Shown piece after piece: positions 45,301 through 59,900 of a stretch of DNA of 64,000 nt; position 1 is the stretch's first letter, and each line of letters begins with the position of its first letter. Under the pieces are notes generated by a model. The model ran no database searches. It worked only from the letters and a program-made list of their open reading frames with translations, and was not told the origin of the DNA. The position numbers and the translations under genes are program-made. Source of the DNA: Ianthella basta (lineage: Eukaryota; Porifera; Demospongiae; Verongiida; Ianthellidae). The stretch covers positions 2,799,599 to 2,863,598 of the forward strand of contig OZ025878.1 in assembly GCA_964019415.1 (NCBI GenBank), in the 5' to 3' direction.

Positions 45301-48300
45301 ATATATATACCCTGTTGCCATGGCAACCGCGCGAAAATATATCGCGTAAACAAGCCAGCCGGGATATAACAGGATCTAAGAAGCATATATATGCACAGGG
45401 GCGCTTAAATCCTGTTATATCCCAGCCCAAATATGGAAGGTGTGAAAGATAACAAAGAATTGTATTGATAACAACGAAGGTGTCAGATCACACCAAAGCA
45501 CCAAAGCACAAATGCAGCAACTTGCAGTCAGCTTCAACTTTGCGTGGCTTTGGAAGAGTCTGCAAAGCATTGAAAAGGAGAATATCTCCCTCCATCACGC
45601 TGCAACCAATGCACGCAAGCCAACAACGTAAAGCGCTCCGTAGCCGTGCTGGATAAACCATGTACGCGACCCGCACAGTGCACAAATGAGTAACACCAAG
45701 CTCGTGCGCCAATTCGTACGCAAGGGCACTCAAACTCACTGCAGCAGTGGGAACGCACTGTTTCAAGGGGAACAGAAAGTCGAGCAACGAGCGCAAAGAA
45801 CCCTCGAAGCCGACGAAGGCCGAGAACGTCGCAGAGGCCTCAATCACTTCACTGGCCCCTTAAAGTGTTGCTCCAATGGCTTAACTTCAGGCAAAAACTT
45901 CACAGCACTTGTGAATTCAACAAAACTTGGCAGCCGCTCTTCAGATCTGCCGCCCTGGTAGAAGCCCGCCCTTCGAATAAGAGCCTAGACGCGCTAGGCG
46001 GGGTATATATCACTTATACCACGGCGCTTCGGTGTATATGGATTTTAGACGCACGCGCCCTCGGGCATCGTGCGCCTAAAATCCATATACACCTCAGCGC
46101 CGTGGTATAACTAATACATAATCCATTTTGATTACACACATTACTGTATGTATGCGCTTTAATGTTCGAAATAGACTACTCATTGTACAGTATGTCAATA
46201 AATGAGAATAACAGACTGATGCCAAGTAAAGAACACAATTGCACAAATAAATATATTAATTAATTAGCATATTAATTAATCAACACAATGATTAATAGAT
46301 ACATTGATTATTGAACACATTAATTGAGGAACACATTACTTCTTACCCAATTGTAATAGACTTGAACTTACTCATGTCATCCTCAATAATGGACACTGTT
46401 GTCACTGTTGCTGACCCCAAGATTGGTGACATGTCAACGTCCTCCTGAGCTGTCAGTGTCAACAAGCGCAGTGCAAACGTCTTATTGCCTTCAAAGATGG
46501 TGTCATTCAGGATGTTAATGACAACAGTGACAGACTCGTCTCCCGCAGGAATTACAAGAGGTGATGAAGTGACAATCTCAAAGTTTTGATTCTCTGCACA
46601 GACAGACGGACAGACAGACAACCATGGGATAAAACAAGATATAACTGTCATTCAATCGTTCAAGTTTGCTCACACTAACCAAAATGCCCACACTAATTCA
46701 GACATTTCGGTGGCTGTCAGCAACTGTTATCAGTGATGTTAAAAATTACATAAAATGTACAAACTGCTTCTTTGGGTGTAGTCTATAAAGCTAGCCAGAC
46801 TGTCCTAACAAGCGCCCAGGAGGCACGTAAGGGGAAGGACAGTCTAGCAATCATAGCAATTAGTTCACACCTTGCAAGTGACTTGTGACCAATGAGACGC
46901 TATACTGCCCAAACACTGGGGCGATAGTATTCATAGTGTAGTAAGCCAACGTTCGACGAGTACGGTTATCGGAGTGGAAGATGGCGGAGATGCCAGACCC
47001 TACCAGTGCCATTGCGCTTTCTTTGTCAAGCTTGAAGCTTAGAATCTCCATCTACCATAGCTATAGGCTGAACCGTTGGTGTGCTACGTACTCTGTGGTT
47101 AGTCACATGCATGGTATGAACTAATCGCTATGTTTGCTAGACCGTCCTTTCCCTCCCGCGCCTCCTGGGCGCTTGTTAGGACGATCTAGCTGGCTAGATG
47201 TTGGTACTCACATATCATAATGCACACATTTAAGGTTTTCAATATAAATCTCAGGAAAATGAAATCATAGAGACTTGAAATGAGAAAGCTATTATTTGAA
47301 ACGCTTTCTAAAAGTAATGAGTTGAGCTAAAGTTGCCATGGTAACACTCACCTTGAGCTGTTATGCCAGTCACTGCAAACTCAAGTGTAACACTGTATGA
47401 TGCAGCAAAGCTGGAGATAATGTTCAGAGGGAGCAGACCCGCTCCCTCCCTCACACGATACATCTCCCTTTCCCATTCAAAGGAGATCCTGTCATTGTCC
47501 ACTATCTGAACAACAGCTTCGTCAAAAGGCCCAAGCTGACTTGGGAGCACTGACTGTGGAGTGATGATGGTTAAGGTAGCATTGAAGGATTCGGTAGGCT
47601 CTGCTATCATATCATCAATGATAGTGATATTGGCCTGAGCGGAGGTTGTTCCTGCTGGGATAATTACAAATCCTTTGACAGCCTCAAAGTCATCCTTCAC
47701 TGTAGAATGTACGAGTCACCAAACATAAGAACAAGCATAATATATATTACGGGAAGTACTATTTCTTGCACATTCTAACTCACTGCTACCACAAGACCGC
47801 CAATTTTACTAATTACTAATTTAATAATACTAATTTCAGTGAATTTAGCGAGTAGTAAAAATTCTAAAATTTGTACCCACTAATTTTTACTGGCAAAAGG
47901 TTATATACACAATCCACCAAATCTTGGACTTTTCAAAATGCTTAATTTAGTTGCAGCTAAAATTTGTAACCTTTTAATTAAAATAACATGTCTTCTTTCT
48001 GGCGTTTGTAGAACATCAAGTTTAAACATGGAGCACAGTATTCTGTGACATAAAATTCTCTACTATACACACTGTACATACATAGAACTATGTATGTACT
48101 GTACAGTGAAACCTGTCTTTGCTGGTCACTGTGTAAGGTAACCGTCTATAACAACCAGCCTCCCTTGGCCCCAAATAGCACTAAAACACAGTAATCTACC
48201 TCCGTAGAGCGGCTCTCTATAGAGGTCCGTTAGAACTGGCCCACAATTAGCTGACTGAGACAGGTTCCACTGTACAGCACTTCGACACTGTCCACCTATG

Positions 48301-48770
48301 TTACATGGTTAAATACTCCTTCTCATAATCACCTCTAACACTTCAGTTTCAGCTACACATGGTACCACAGTGGTACTTATTCAATTTCTCCTTCCCTCCT
48401 CCCTAAATTCTCTCACCAGTTGCTGTGTTTGATAAAAGAGCTGATAGGCCAAGAGTGAGGTCACTAGCTGCTGCTATATCTGACTGTACTGTTACCATGG
48501 CGACACCGTCACCTTCCCCTACACTGAACTTGTCACTGGTAAAGGTGACAGTGATGATGTCATCATCCTCAATGAAGATGACTGCTGTGTTAGCAGTCAG
48601 TGAGAGAATCAGACCTATGAGGAGAGAAGTACATATAACAGGAAGTGACAACGTCATTGAAACAAACAGCAAACATACATGTACATAAACACGCAGGAAA
48701 TAAATACAAATAGCTAGAAACCCACACCCAAACAAATACACACGCACACGCACACACACATGCACACACA

Positions 48771-48801
<31 letters not shown>

Positions 48802-50800
48802 CACACACACACCTTTCTCAGCTGATGCCAATGGCACAACCAACCTAGCCGCAAACATCTCCCTCCCTTCAGGAATAGAATCATCAAACACTTCCAGAAA
48901 AACTTTATCACTACTGCTCTGTAGAGGAAGTGACCTTGTAATATCTTCACTATTGAAGTCATTGCTGTCAGCAGTCATTGGAGTGAAGGTAATGGAGTAC
49001 TCCAAGGACGTTGCCACCTCACCATTAATGGCCACCATCAATGTGACTCCCCCGTCCGATTCATTTGTCTGATATGTTAGGGGATTGAATGAAATCTCAG
49101 CAGAGTCATCATCAATGATGGTTACCATGGTAACTAGTGGAGTCTGTCCAGGGGTTGTGAGGTGGAGCCGAATGGTCTCGTTTCCCTCCACTAGGTTGTC
49201 ATCTGTGACTGTCACCTCGAAGCATGATTCAACTTGCTCACTTGTAAATTGGAGAGTATAAGTGCTAAGAACAAAATCAGTTCCATCTGTGAAAAATGAA
49301 CAGAAATAAGTACTCAACTGAGCGTGTAGATGATAGGAACAGGTTCATAAGCACATGCATGTTGTTTGCAGACTTGCATAGAATGGATTTATAGTAGCCT
49401 TTCATTCCACTGGTACATAGTACGATGTGGTGTAAGCATGTGGGTCAAGGAGACATTAAAATGAACATCATCATCCTTCAGCATTTGTGTTGGCTGAGGT
49501 ATATATGCGGCTTGTCTGCAATGGGTCCATGTGACTTCGTTGAACATTTGTTCATACCCATACTGTAGGTGGTAACACTGTACACACTACAGACACATAT
49601 TTGTTGTACAGAGATAGGTATGCATGTATATAGTCGAGGACACATACTGACAGATATGTCACATGCACACACATGCACACCCACGCATGCATGCACGCAC
49701 GCACGCATGCACACACACACACACACACATGCACCCCTCCCTGCCCACACAAGTGAGAACATGATTCCATCTCTCCTAATATGGCTCTGCACCAGAGCAA
49801 CTCACAATTACTGTATATTAGATACAGTTAGCATGTATTACACCAATTACTATGAGACAATTCATGGCCTACACATGCAGCACAATACTCCAGACATGTA
49901 AGTAATCTGTACCTGTGGCACTGCCAGTTACGTTGACATCAAAGACAAAGTCGTCCACTGTAACCCCTTTCTTCTCTACACACAACATCAGAGGCTCGAC
50001 CACACTCTCTCCTCGAAAGTAGGGCCCCCCAGTGAATGCAAATCGAAGAGCTACAAATGTAGGAAGAGAGGAGGGAGGGGATGAACGTTAGCAAAACCAT
50101 ATACATAGGTGAATTGGTCTTGAGCAAATACACAACAAAATCATGCAATCACAGTTGATCAACTCACACTCATCATCAATGATCGTAACCAACACAGCAT
50201 TCTGATCAGCAATGGCCCCCGTAGACAGAGAGGTCATCCCGATCATAAACACCTCTTCTTCCTTCTCCTCCAAGGTGTCGTCAATGATGGTCAGGTTGAT
50301 GCAGACAGTCGTAGTGAAGGGCGCAAAGTTTAGCATAATGCCATTGATGGAGACATAGTCAGCTCCAGCTGTGACAACAAGAAGGACAATAATGAGTTGC
50401 AATAATATTATACAGTGTGATACTGGACACTACTGGGATAATTTGGGACAGGCCCAAGTGTCCTCATTAGAGAGGTGTCCTTATTTCACAGGCAGTTTAG
50501 TACACATCTCTACGTAGCTGGGACAGTAGGCAATGTCCTCATTAGAGAGGTACGCACTCACATGTTGTGTCAATGTCCATCTCCTCCAGGAGTATCCACA
50601 GTGGTTTCGCTGAGGTCCCGTTCAAAATGGCACAGAGTGGAAACGGTGGCTCGCCTTCAATGATTCTGACTCTTTCATCGGCGAACATTATAGTGGCAGC
50701 TAAGGAGGGAACAGGCAACGAGTGGGCAGGGTGTGTGTGTGTGTGTATGTGTGTGTGCTTGTGTGTGTGCATGTGTGTGCGTGTGTGTGTGTGTGTGCGT

Positions 50801-50838
<38 letters not shown>

Positions 50839-53800
50839 CTGTGTGTGTGCTGTGTGCGCTGCATGCTGTATGTGAAGTGTGTGTGTGTGGTGTTTGCACA
50901 TACATAATATTATGGTGTTCTGCTTTAAATGCATGTAAAGCCACTCACAATCATCATCTCTTATCACCATGACAATCTGTGCCCTCTCCCCAACCAGGTA
51001 CATCACCTGGCCAACCTCACTCCCCACCGATGAGCTGATGTTGAATGCCACCATCTCATCTCCTTCCACCACTCGATCGTCCACCACCGTCACCCTCCCA
51101 CATGCTCGCTGTACCCCAGATACAAACGTCACTTCAAATCGATCTGTAGCCAGGTCAGTTGACACTGCGCAGAAGAACAATACAAACCATACTGGACCAT
51201 ATTCATCACTTATTTATCAATTTGACATCCTCGCCAAATTTTGTAGCCATTACCAAATAGACCCCATTGCCATGGTGACCAAAACATTTTGCACAAACAA
51301 GGCTTTATTTGGAAAAAGAGATGGATACCATTCAGATCATACACAAACGTGTGATGCATGTACGTACGTAAGAGTGGCACTACCCTTAACCTTTAGCCTC
51401 GGGAAATATCCCTAAAAGATATCACTGTGGTCTATCCAGTACACAACTGGTGCAGGAGCTACATTGGCCAGTCTCATTATATAGTGCTACTAAGAGTACT
51501 AAGAGCAATTTAACACTAATGGTGAACACACACCTACCTGAAGCACTGTTGCCAGCCGCAAGCTCTTGTGCAATCACAGACACTGTGATATTCTGTGCGG
51601 TCACCCCTTCCTTCAGGAGACATACCTCCACCGCACCAGCTGACTCATTCACATTGACACGCGACTCCTCAAACTGTACTACAACAACTGAGCAAGGACA
51701 GAATACAGACAGAATTGGAACACACTGTGCAAACCACTAGGGAATGGAGGAAAGTCTCAAACTTTATGTGTACATAACTATGTACTGTAGGATAGTCAAC
51801 CGAGAGCAGATTGCTTGATGAGTATCCAGCTTTAGAAATGTTGCCTCGTTAACCAGTAACCATTAGGAACTAGCACCTTGACAGGCTACTACAGCATATT
51901 CCATTGAACTAGCCTACCTGTGGCCTACCTCAAGAACAACACATGGTGCTGGGTGAGAAACCATGTACAGTACATTCATATATACAGGCATACGTAGATA
52001 CGTACATACGTACATACATGTACATAAAGGATGTCTAGTATCTGAGACGATCTGGCATACGTGCGTATGAGATTGTCAGAAAATGAAAGATTGATCATTA
52101 TACATTAGAGCAGTGCACTTGACTACCAAGTATTGTAGACACCACTCACCATCGTCGTCCAGGATAAACACTTCCGTCATATTGGGCTGACCAATCACTG
52201 TTCTGTCGAAGGTGGTAGGTAGTGTTGCCAAGGTTACAAAGAAACTCTCATCTGGCTCAATGCTTCTGTCGTCAACTATCGGCACAGATACGCATGTCTT
52301 GTTTGTGTCAGGTTCAATGGTTAGACTTATGACAGTGTTGAAAAAGTCATCATCAACTAGTGCAGAGGGGGAGGGGTGGAAGGAGGAGGAGGGTTAAATG
52401 AGGTGGGAGGGGAGGTGGGAGGGGAGGTGGGAGGGGAGGAGGGAGGAGGGGTAAGGGAGGAGGGGACGAGGAGGGGTAAAGGAGGTGGGAGGGGAGGAGG
52501 GAGGAGAGGTAAGGGAGGAGGAGGGAGGAGGGGAGGAAGGAGGGAGGGAGGGAGGTAAGAGTGAGGAGGGAGAATGTAGTGTCAGCTAAATCTATAGCAT
52601 CATCAACTAGTGCAGAGGAGGAGGGGTGGAAGGAGGAGGAGGGTTAAAGGAGGTGGGAGGGGAGGAGGGAGGAGAGGTAAGGGAGGAGGAGGGAGGAGAG
52701 GAGGGAAGGAAGGGGAGGGAGGAGGGAGGGGAGGGAGGAGGGAGGGTGGGAGGGAAGAGTGAGGAGGGAGAGAGTAGTGTCAGCTAAATCTATAACACAT
52801 TACTATGTACGTATATACTCACCTGCAGCATTGGAAGCTAAACATGCATACATGCAGTCACTCTATCTCAATGGGACTCACCCATGGCACTGCCTGCCCT
52901 TGTTGCAAGTAGAACAGTGGTTGGGAGGACCGTCTGACCGACCTTCAACACACACAGCTCTACAAGTGGTTCCATCTCACCCACCGTCACACTGGAGGAC
53001 TCCATCTGGACAACAATAACTGAAGAGAGAGAAGGGGCAGTTATGGTACTGTACATTTGCAAGAGTGTGCGTATGTGAAGTGTGCATATATGTACAATGA
53101 AACCTGTCTAAAATGGTCAATGAGTTAGGCAGCCACCTCTCTAAAACAGCCAGCCTCCCTGGCCCCAAATAGCACTATATAAAGCAGTGCAATCTACCTC
53201 TGTAGAGCAGCCACTTCTCTATAAAGGTCAGTTAGAACTGGCCCAAATGACTGTCTTAGACAAGTTTCACTGTACTGTGTGTATGTGTCTGTACAAGACA
53301 GTATGTGTCTGCATGTGTGCATACATGCATGTACAGTAGATTATAAGAGTGTGTTTATTCCGTACCTACATTAACACAAAACTGAATACAGTCACAGTCA
53401 CACACTGCCAAATATTGGTCACATGTTATTCACACACTGTCAGTTGCCAGTCACATGACCATCACAGACTGTAATTACTCATTCACGGGTCTTCCCGCAC
53501 TGTCACACGTCAGTCCAATACTGTAACATACTAATCACCGACTGTCAAAGTCGCTCACTGTCTAAATAAATTCAGTCACACATCGTCAAAGGTCAGACAC
53601 AAATCAGTCATGCATGCAATGTTATGCGTCTCACTGTCATCATCCCTGACTACGATACTCGTGCGAGTAGGCTGCACTCTGATGTTTGCACCCAGCTCTT
53701 GTCCAGGGGACAGAAGGAGGCCAATCACTTCACCTGCCTCGTGCACATTGTCGTCGATGACGGTTACATTGAAGCAAGCTTCTCTCTGTCCTCTCTCTAC

Positions 53801-56306
53801 GTCCAAGTTCACTTCCACCTCAACGAAAGGCACATAGTCAGTGTCCCCTGTGATGAGGAAGGAGAGGTGTCAGGCCTGACTTGAACTGAACTGTACTGTA
53901 CGCAGCCACAGCAGTAGCCCTCATACGTAGTAAGTAGTAGCAGCACACACACATGCACATGCACACACGCATACGCACACACGCACTCGCACACATGCAC
54001 ACACGCTCGCATGCACACACACACACCTGTTCCATTTGTGAATCTTGATTCCAATTCCACAAATAGTTGAAATGGCTCCAAGTTCCTATACTCACTAGCG
54101 ACAATACAAACTGTTACCATGCCAACCTCTTCATCCACAGTATACTCTGTACTGTTAAAGCCTACAGTCAGCACTGAATGGGAAGGGATGAATAGAACAT
54201 AACAACAAGCACATTTCACTCAACAAAGTCACATATGATGGAACCTGTCTAAGATGGTTACTGATAGAGCAGTCACACTATCAAAGCCAGTCCTAATACA
54301 GCTAGCAGCCACATCTCTAATACAGCACATCTCTAATACAGCACATCTCTAATACAGCACATCTCTAATACAGCACATCTCTAATACAGCACATCTCTAA
54401 TACAGCACATCTCTAATACAGCACATCTCTAATACAGCACATCTCTAATACAGCACATCTCTAATACAGCACATCTCTAATACAGCACATCTCTAATACA
54501 GCACATCTCTAATACAGCACATCTCTAATACAGCACATCTCTAATACAGCACATCTCTAATACAGCCAGCAGCCATGTCTCTTCAGGGCAAAAGTGTAGT
54601 TTCCACCTTTCATGGCATGGTTTCAAACAATGTAGATCAAGTTGGTAATTGGAGAACCAACCCCTTTCTCATGCCTACACCAGCTGAGAAGCCCTCACTT
54701 CATCTTTGTGTGTGAAGAGCATTATCTGGGCAATATTCCTGTCTATGCAAGTAGTCAAGTAAATAAAGCAGTATTGCACAATGTGCAGAGCTTTAAATAC
54801 ATGAGGGTAGCGAAAATGGTGTTGTGTCAGATAAATGCTGGGCACTTGGTCATTCGTACACACACCTACACACAGTACTGCTCACATGGATCTATTTCCA
54901 ATCACTCTCTAAGTAATAAAACATACAGAAATGGCCAGCTATGGTTCAAGCCACTGATGTTCCCAAAACACTAATGCAAAAAATGTCTGTCAACTCACTA
55001 TCATTGTCCATAAAGCCGAAAAACAGTGATACAGATGTGACCAGGAAGACTTTGGCACCTTGTGATTCATAGCTTGCTAGAGAAAACATAAGAGAAGCTC
55101 CTCCAGAGGCAACATTGTCATCGGGGATGGTGAAAGAAGTGCAGACCTGTTCGTCTGATGGCTGGAACACCAGCACAGGATCAAAGTTCGTTAACTCAAC
55201 TGCAGTAAATGGGAATGTGAATGGGAACATCATGTAACCATTGTGTAACCACATTGTGACCTGCATCATGTGACTATCATGTGACCATTATCATGTGACC
55301 TACATCATGTGACTATTATGTGACCACTGTGTGACCAGTTGTCACCTGAATCATGTGATTAGCATGTGGCCCAAATCATGTGACCATCACGTGATGTGCA
55401 ACACCAAAGGATGGAGTCTCACTTTCAGGGTCTGCGCTGAGTTCAATCGTTACTTGAATCACCTGGTCCGTCATTCCAACTTTGAAAGCACAGAGGTTAG
55501 TTGTACTTCCTTCCAACACAGTTGTTCCACCGACTGGAAGCACGAAACGAACTAATAGCACTGTAGGAGAAGTGGAGGACAGATGGGAAAGGGAGATGGA
55601 CAGAGGAAGGAGAGGGAAGGAAGTGGGAGGGAAGGAGAACAAGGGAAGAGAGGGAAGGTGGAGTGGAGGAGTGGGAAGGGGAGGGAAGGGGGAGGGTAAG
55701 GTGGGATAGGGAAGGCTAAAGGAGAGCAGAACAGCACAGAAAACAACAATTCTCTGTAGGTACGTAAAATTAGTCACCAGAAACAACACAACCAACCAAA
55801 AATGTTGACAAGTGGGACAGAGCTAGAGGAGTGAGGTCATCGTTCCTAAATCCCAAACCGTTAACTCACTGTCCATGTCCTCGATCACCAGTTGTGTGGT
55901 TCTCCTAAGGAACTGAACAGACAGGTTAGCCGGGAAGCTGCTGGTGGGAAGTAGAGTGAACTCGACCACCTCAAGGCCCTCCGATATCCGATCCGTCACA
56001 AGGGACACACTGAAGCAAGTTTGATTACCAGATCCCATAACTGTGAGGATGTTGTTGGGAAGGTTGATCATGTAGTCATCAGCTGAGGTGTGGGTAGGGG
56101 AATGGGGGGGGGGGGGGGGGTGAGGGATAAACAGACAACAACACAGCCCAATAATCATCACTACACTGCCTCATTGTCTTCTGACTCACAAGCAAACACA
56201 GAATATGCACACGCCTACACACACACACTCACACACACGCATGCACACACACACACGCACACGCGCATACAAACACGCACACATGTATGCACACATGCAC
56301 GCACAT

Positions 56307-56352
<46 letters not shown>

Positions 56353-56394
56353 GCACACATGCACTTGCACACACACATGCACACGCACACACAC

Positions 56395-56447
<53 letters not shown>

Positions 56448-56845
56448 AGTAGCATTGCCTCCTGTCACATTCACAATGAACTGCAGAGTGATGTCAACCA
56501 TTGGACTGTGCTCAACACAGATCATGGCTGCCATTCCCTCCATTTCCATCACCATCTCACTGCTGAAACTGATGCTGATCACTAAAGAACAACACAAACA
56601 GTGTAAACACTTCCATCATCACTGATAGGCACTAGCATGCCTACTACAGCACGCACTCACACCTACTGTACATATCCTTCCACATACATGTACGTACGTA
56701 TGACCAGTACTTGCTCAGTTTACATAATATTACGTATATACAGTATATACAGCCTGAGCATGCTAGCAGCACACTTATATGCACTGTGCAGTTAGTATCT
56801 ACATACACACATGCACACTTGCACATACATTCACACGCACATTCA

Positions 56846-56933
<88 letters not shown>

Positions 56934-59900
56934 GTACACACACGCACTCACACGCATACTTATTTACACACCCTCACATACATATACCATACACTCCAGT
57001 ACCTGCTCTCACCATCATCATCCCTAATTTGAACCTGCAGCTGTCCCGGTTGGCCGATGACAGCCTTCTCCCCTTCCAGTTTGAACAAGTTGAGAGTGAA
57101 GCTCTCAGCAGGCTCGGGGAGACTGTCGTCAATGAGGAACAGCTGGAAGCACCTTTGACGATCATCTGGGGCGAATTGTAGGTCAATATTAACTGCAATG
57201 AAGTCAATTCCATCTGCAATAGAGGGAAGGGAGGGGAGAGGGAGGGAGGGGAGGGAGGGAGGGAAAGGGAGGGGAGTCAGAGGGAGGGGAGGAAGGGGAG
57301 GGAGGGGGAGGGAGGGGGAGGGGCAGGGAGGGGAGGGGAGGGGCAGGGAGGAGGGGGAGGGGGAGGGAGGGGAAGGGAGGGGGAGGGAGAGGGAGAGGAG
57401 GGGGAGGAGAGGGGGAGGGAGAGGGGGAGGAGAAGGGAGGGAAGGAGAAAGCAGGAGAGGAGAGAAAAGGAGGAGAGAAAGAGAGGAACGAGAGGATATA
57501 CAGTAGGTTAAGGCATGTGTATGGGATGAGAGGAAGGGGATAAAGGGAGGATGGAAGTGAGTGGAATAGTAGAAGATGAACATATTGGGGGAAGTGAGAG
57601 CAGAGGGGATGGGAGCACATACAAGAAGAATGAGAGATGAATTGATGTCCATAGAGGAGCATTCAGTGTGTACATCCCATGATGGAATGCCCAATCATAC
57701 ACCCACCCACCATTATGATGGAAAACCTATTGTACATGCACTAATGCATTGTCTGACAGTTTCTCTCACAAAGTCTATCCCACTTTGACACAGGTCTGGA
57801 CACAGGACTGGGTGGCAAAGAAAGAGTCTTTCTCTGCTACCAAATGGGCAAGAGGCCCTTAACCTTACAGAGAAGGCTCTGAATGAATGAAGCCTATGAT
57901 GGAAGACAGCTACGTATGTTTGAACAGGTGTAGAATGGTGCTTCTCCCCGCAAGGCATGTGATGAGGCATGCTGGCTTCTGTGGTTGTGAAGAGCTAATC
58001 TGCAGTCTTCACTGCACAATGAAGGACCATTGTGGCAATGGCTAACATAAGGCTGAGACATTGTGTAAGGATGCAATGCATTCCAATGAAATATGAATGC
58101 ATATAATGACATGCGTACATAAATGGAATACAAAAACGCATAAGTATACATATAAGCACAAGTACATCCAGTACAAACACAAACACACAACATACAAGTA
58201 ATGTAGACTAACAAACATAAGCATACAGTACGAACACATACAGTATGAATGTAAGTATTCTACAGACACACACAGCCTCTGCCCATTCATGAATGAGCGC
58301 ATACTGTACATGTACATCGTGCACACAGAGAATATGTGGAGACAGCACACACCTTGAGAGGTGTTGGCACTGGATAGAACTCCAACGCTAAGTCCCAAAG
58401 TGGTGATGCCGATCTTGTTCACACAGATCTCTACTTGCCTGTCTCCTTCAGACACCGTCAGGAAGCTTTGTGCATATTCAAATGTGATGACTGGAGGAAA
58501 GGGAAGGGGAGGGAGGAGAAGGGAGGGGAGGGGAGGAGAAAGGAAGAGAAGAGAAGGGAAGGAAAGGGGAGGAGAGGAGAGGATAGGTGAGGAGAGGGGA
58601 GGAAAGAGGAAAGGATTAAGAGGAGGGGAGGGGATGAGAGACGGGAGGGGAGGAGAGATGGGAGGGGAGGAGAGACGGGAGGGGAGGAGAGACGGGAGGG
58701 GAGGAGAGAGGAGAGGAGAGAGAGGAGAGGGGAGGAGGGGGACGGGAGGGCACGGGAAGAGAGGATGAGGGGACACAAGCACTATGTACTGACTTACAAG
58801 AACACACTACTAAATGTGTGTACACATGCACAAACAGATTGATGGTGCAGCTTCAGTCTTCAAATAAGGATCATACATACTTACGTACGTACCATCATCT
58901 TCCACAACACTAATGTTGGCTGTTTGAGACTCCACCCGCAGGTTTGGTTCCCTTTGCACCTCAAGTCTCACTACAAGTTTGCGATCTTCCTTTACAATGT
59001 CATCGTCTTCGATTGGAATCCTAGCAAAGACGACCTCAAATTCCTCAGTATTGGATTTGTTAAACCAGACTGTGACCACTGTAGTGGAGGGGAGGGGAGA
59101 GGAGAGAGGGAAACAGGGGAGGGGAGAGGGAAACAGGGGAGGCGAAATGTTGCAAACCAAATTCACAGATGGAATGGCAAGCTACGTACGATATGCAATA
59201 CATGAATAGACCAAAACAGCTAGACTGCTCCAAAGCAGATTTGCCTTTGTTAACTGAGCAACAAAGGTTGACATTCACATACACAGCATGCATGAACATA
59301 TACAGTGGCTACGTGAGTGGTCACAAAACTGTGACATTCATTATAATTGGTACTGTATAAATTGCGTATAATGTACATGATCAGACATTTGAACCATGCA
59401 ATGAAGTGCAGTGATTCCTAACATGAACACATGGTACAGTACTTCCAGCCATTCTGTGCCAATGTAAATTGCAAGAAGGGAAGCATGTAAGCAACTCCAT
59501 TAGTCCAAATGACTGTAATGTGAGCAGCAACACGCCCAGAGGGAAAGAGCCAATGCACTGCTTACCGACACTCCCGTCCACTCCAACAATTGTGTCGTTG
59601 GAGGGAGATGTTCCCTCTGCGTCCAACAAGACCACATTCACTGGGATGTTTCTATCAATGAAGCCAGTTCTGCTCACTCCAATCTCAAGTACGCTGTCGC
59701 CTTCCACTACGGTGTACTCTTGAGACATGAGATTAATGACAATAGGAGCTGTGGGAGAAGGATTGAGAAGGTCAGGGGATGAAGGGGCCATAGGAAGGAA
59801 GGGTGAAGAGGGGGATAAAAGCTAGGGTAGAAGGAGAAGGAGAGAGAAGGGTGGGTCTGGAGAGTTAAAGTTTTGAAGGAGAGATGGGGATGTGGGGGGG

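Noticed and set aside
45488-45847. 119-codon minus-strand ORF as a separate gene
   Set aside because: No recognisable domain. It lies inside an intron of the Calx-beta gene between two hairpin repeats, so it is probably transposon-derived.
46860-47051. 63-codon ORF as the second half of Calx-beta 13
   Set aside because: It lies wholly inside the 407-bp MITE. The true second half, with the IxND and IIEDD motifs in phase, is at 46372-46593.
57222-57694. Proline/serine-rich ORFs as secreted low-complexity proteins
   Set aside because: They are translations of the CT tract in front of a splice acceptor of the Calx-beta gene.
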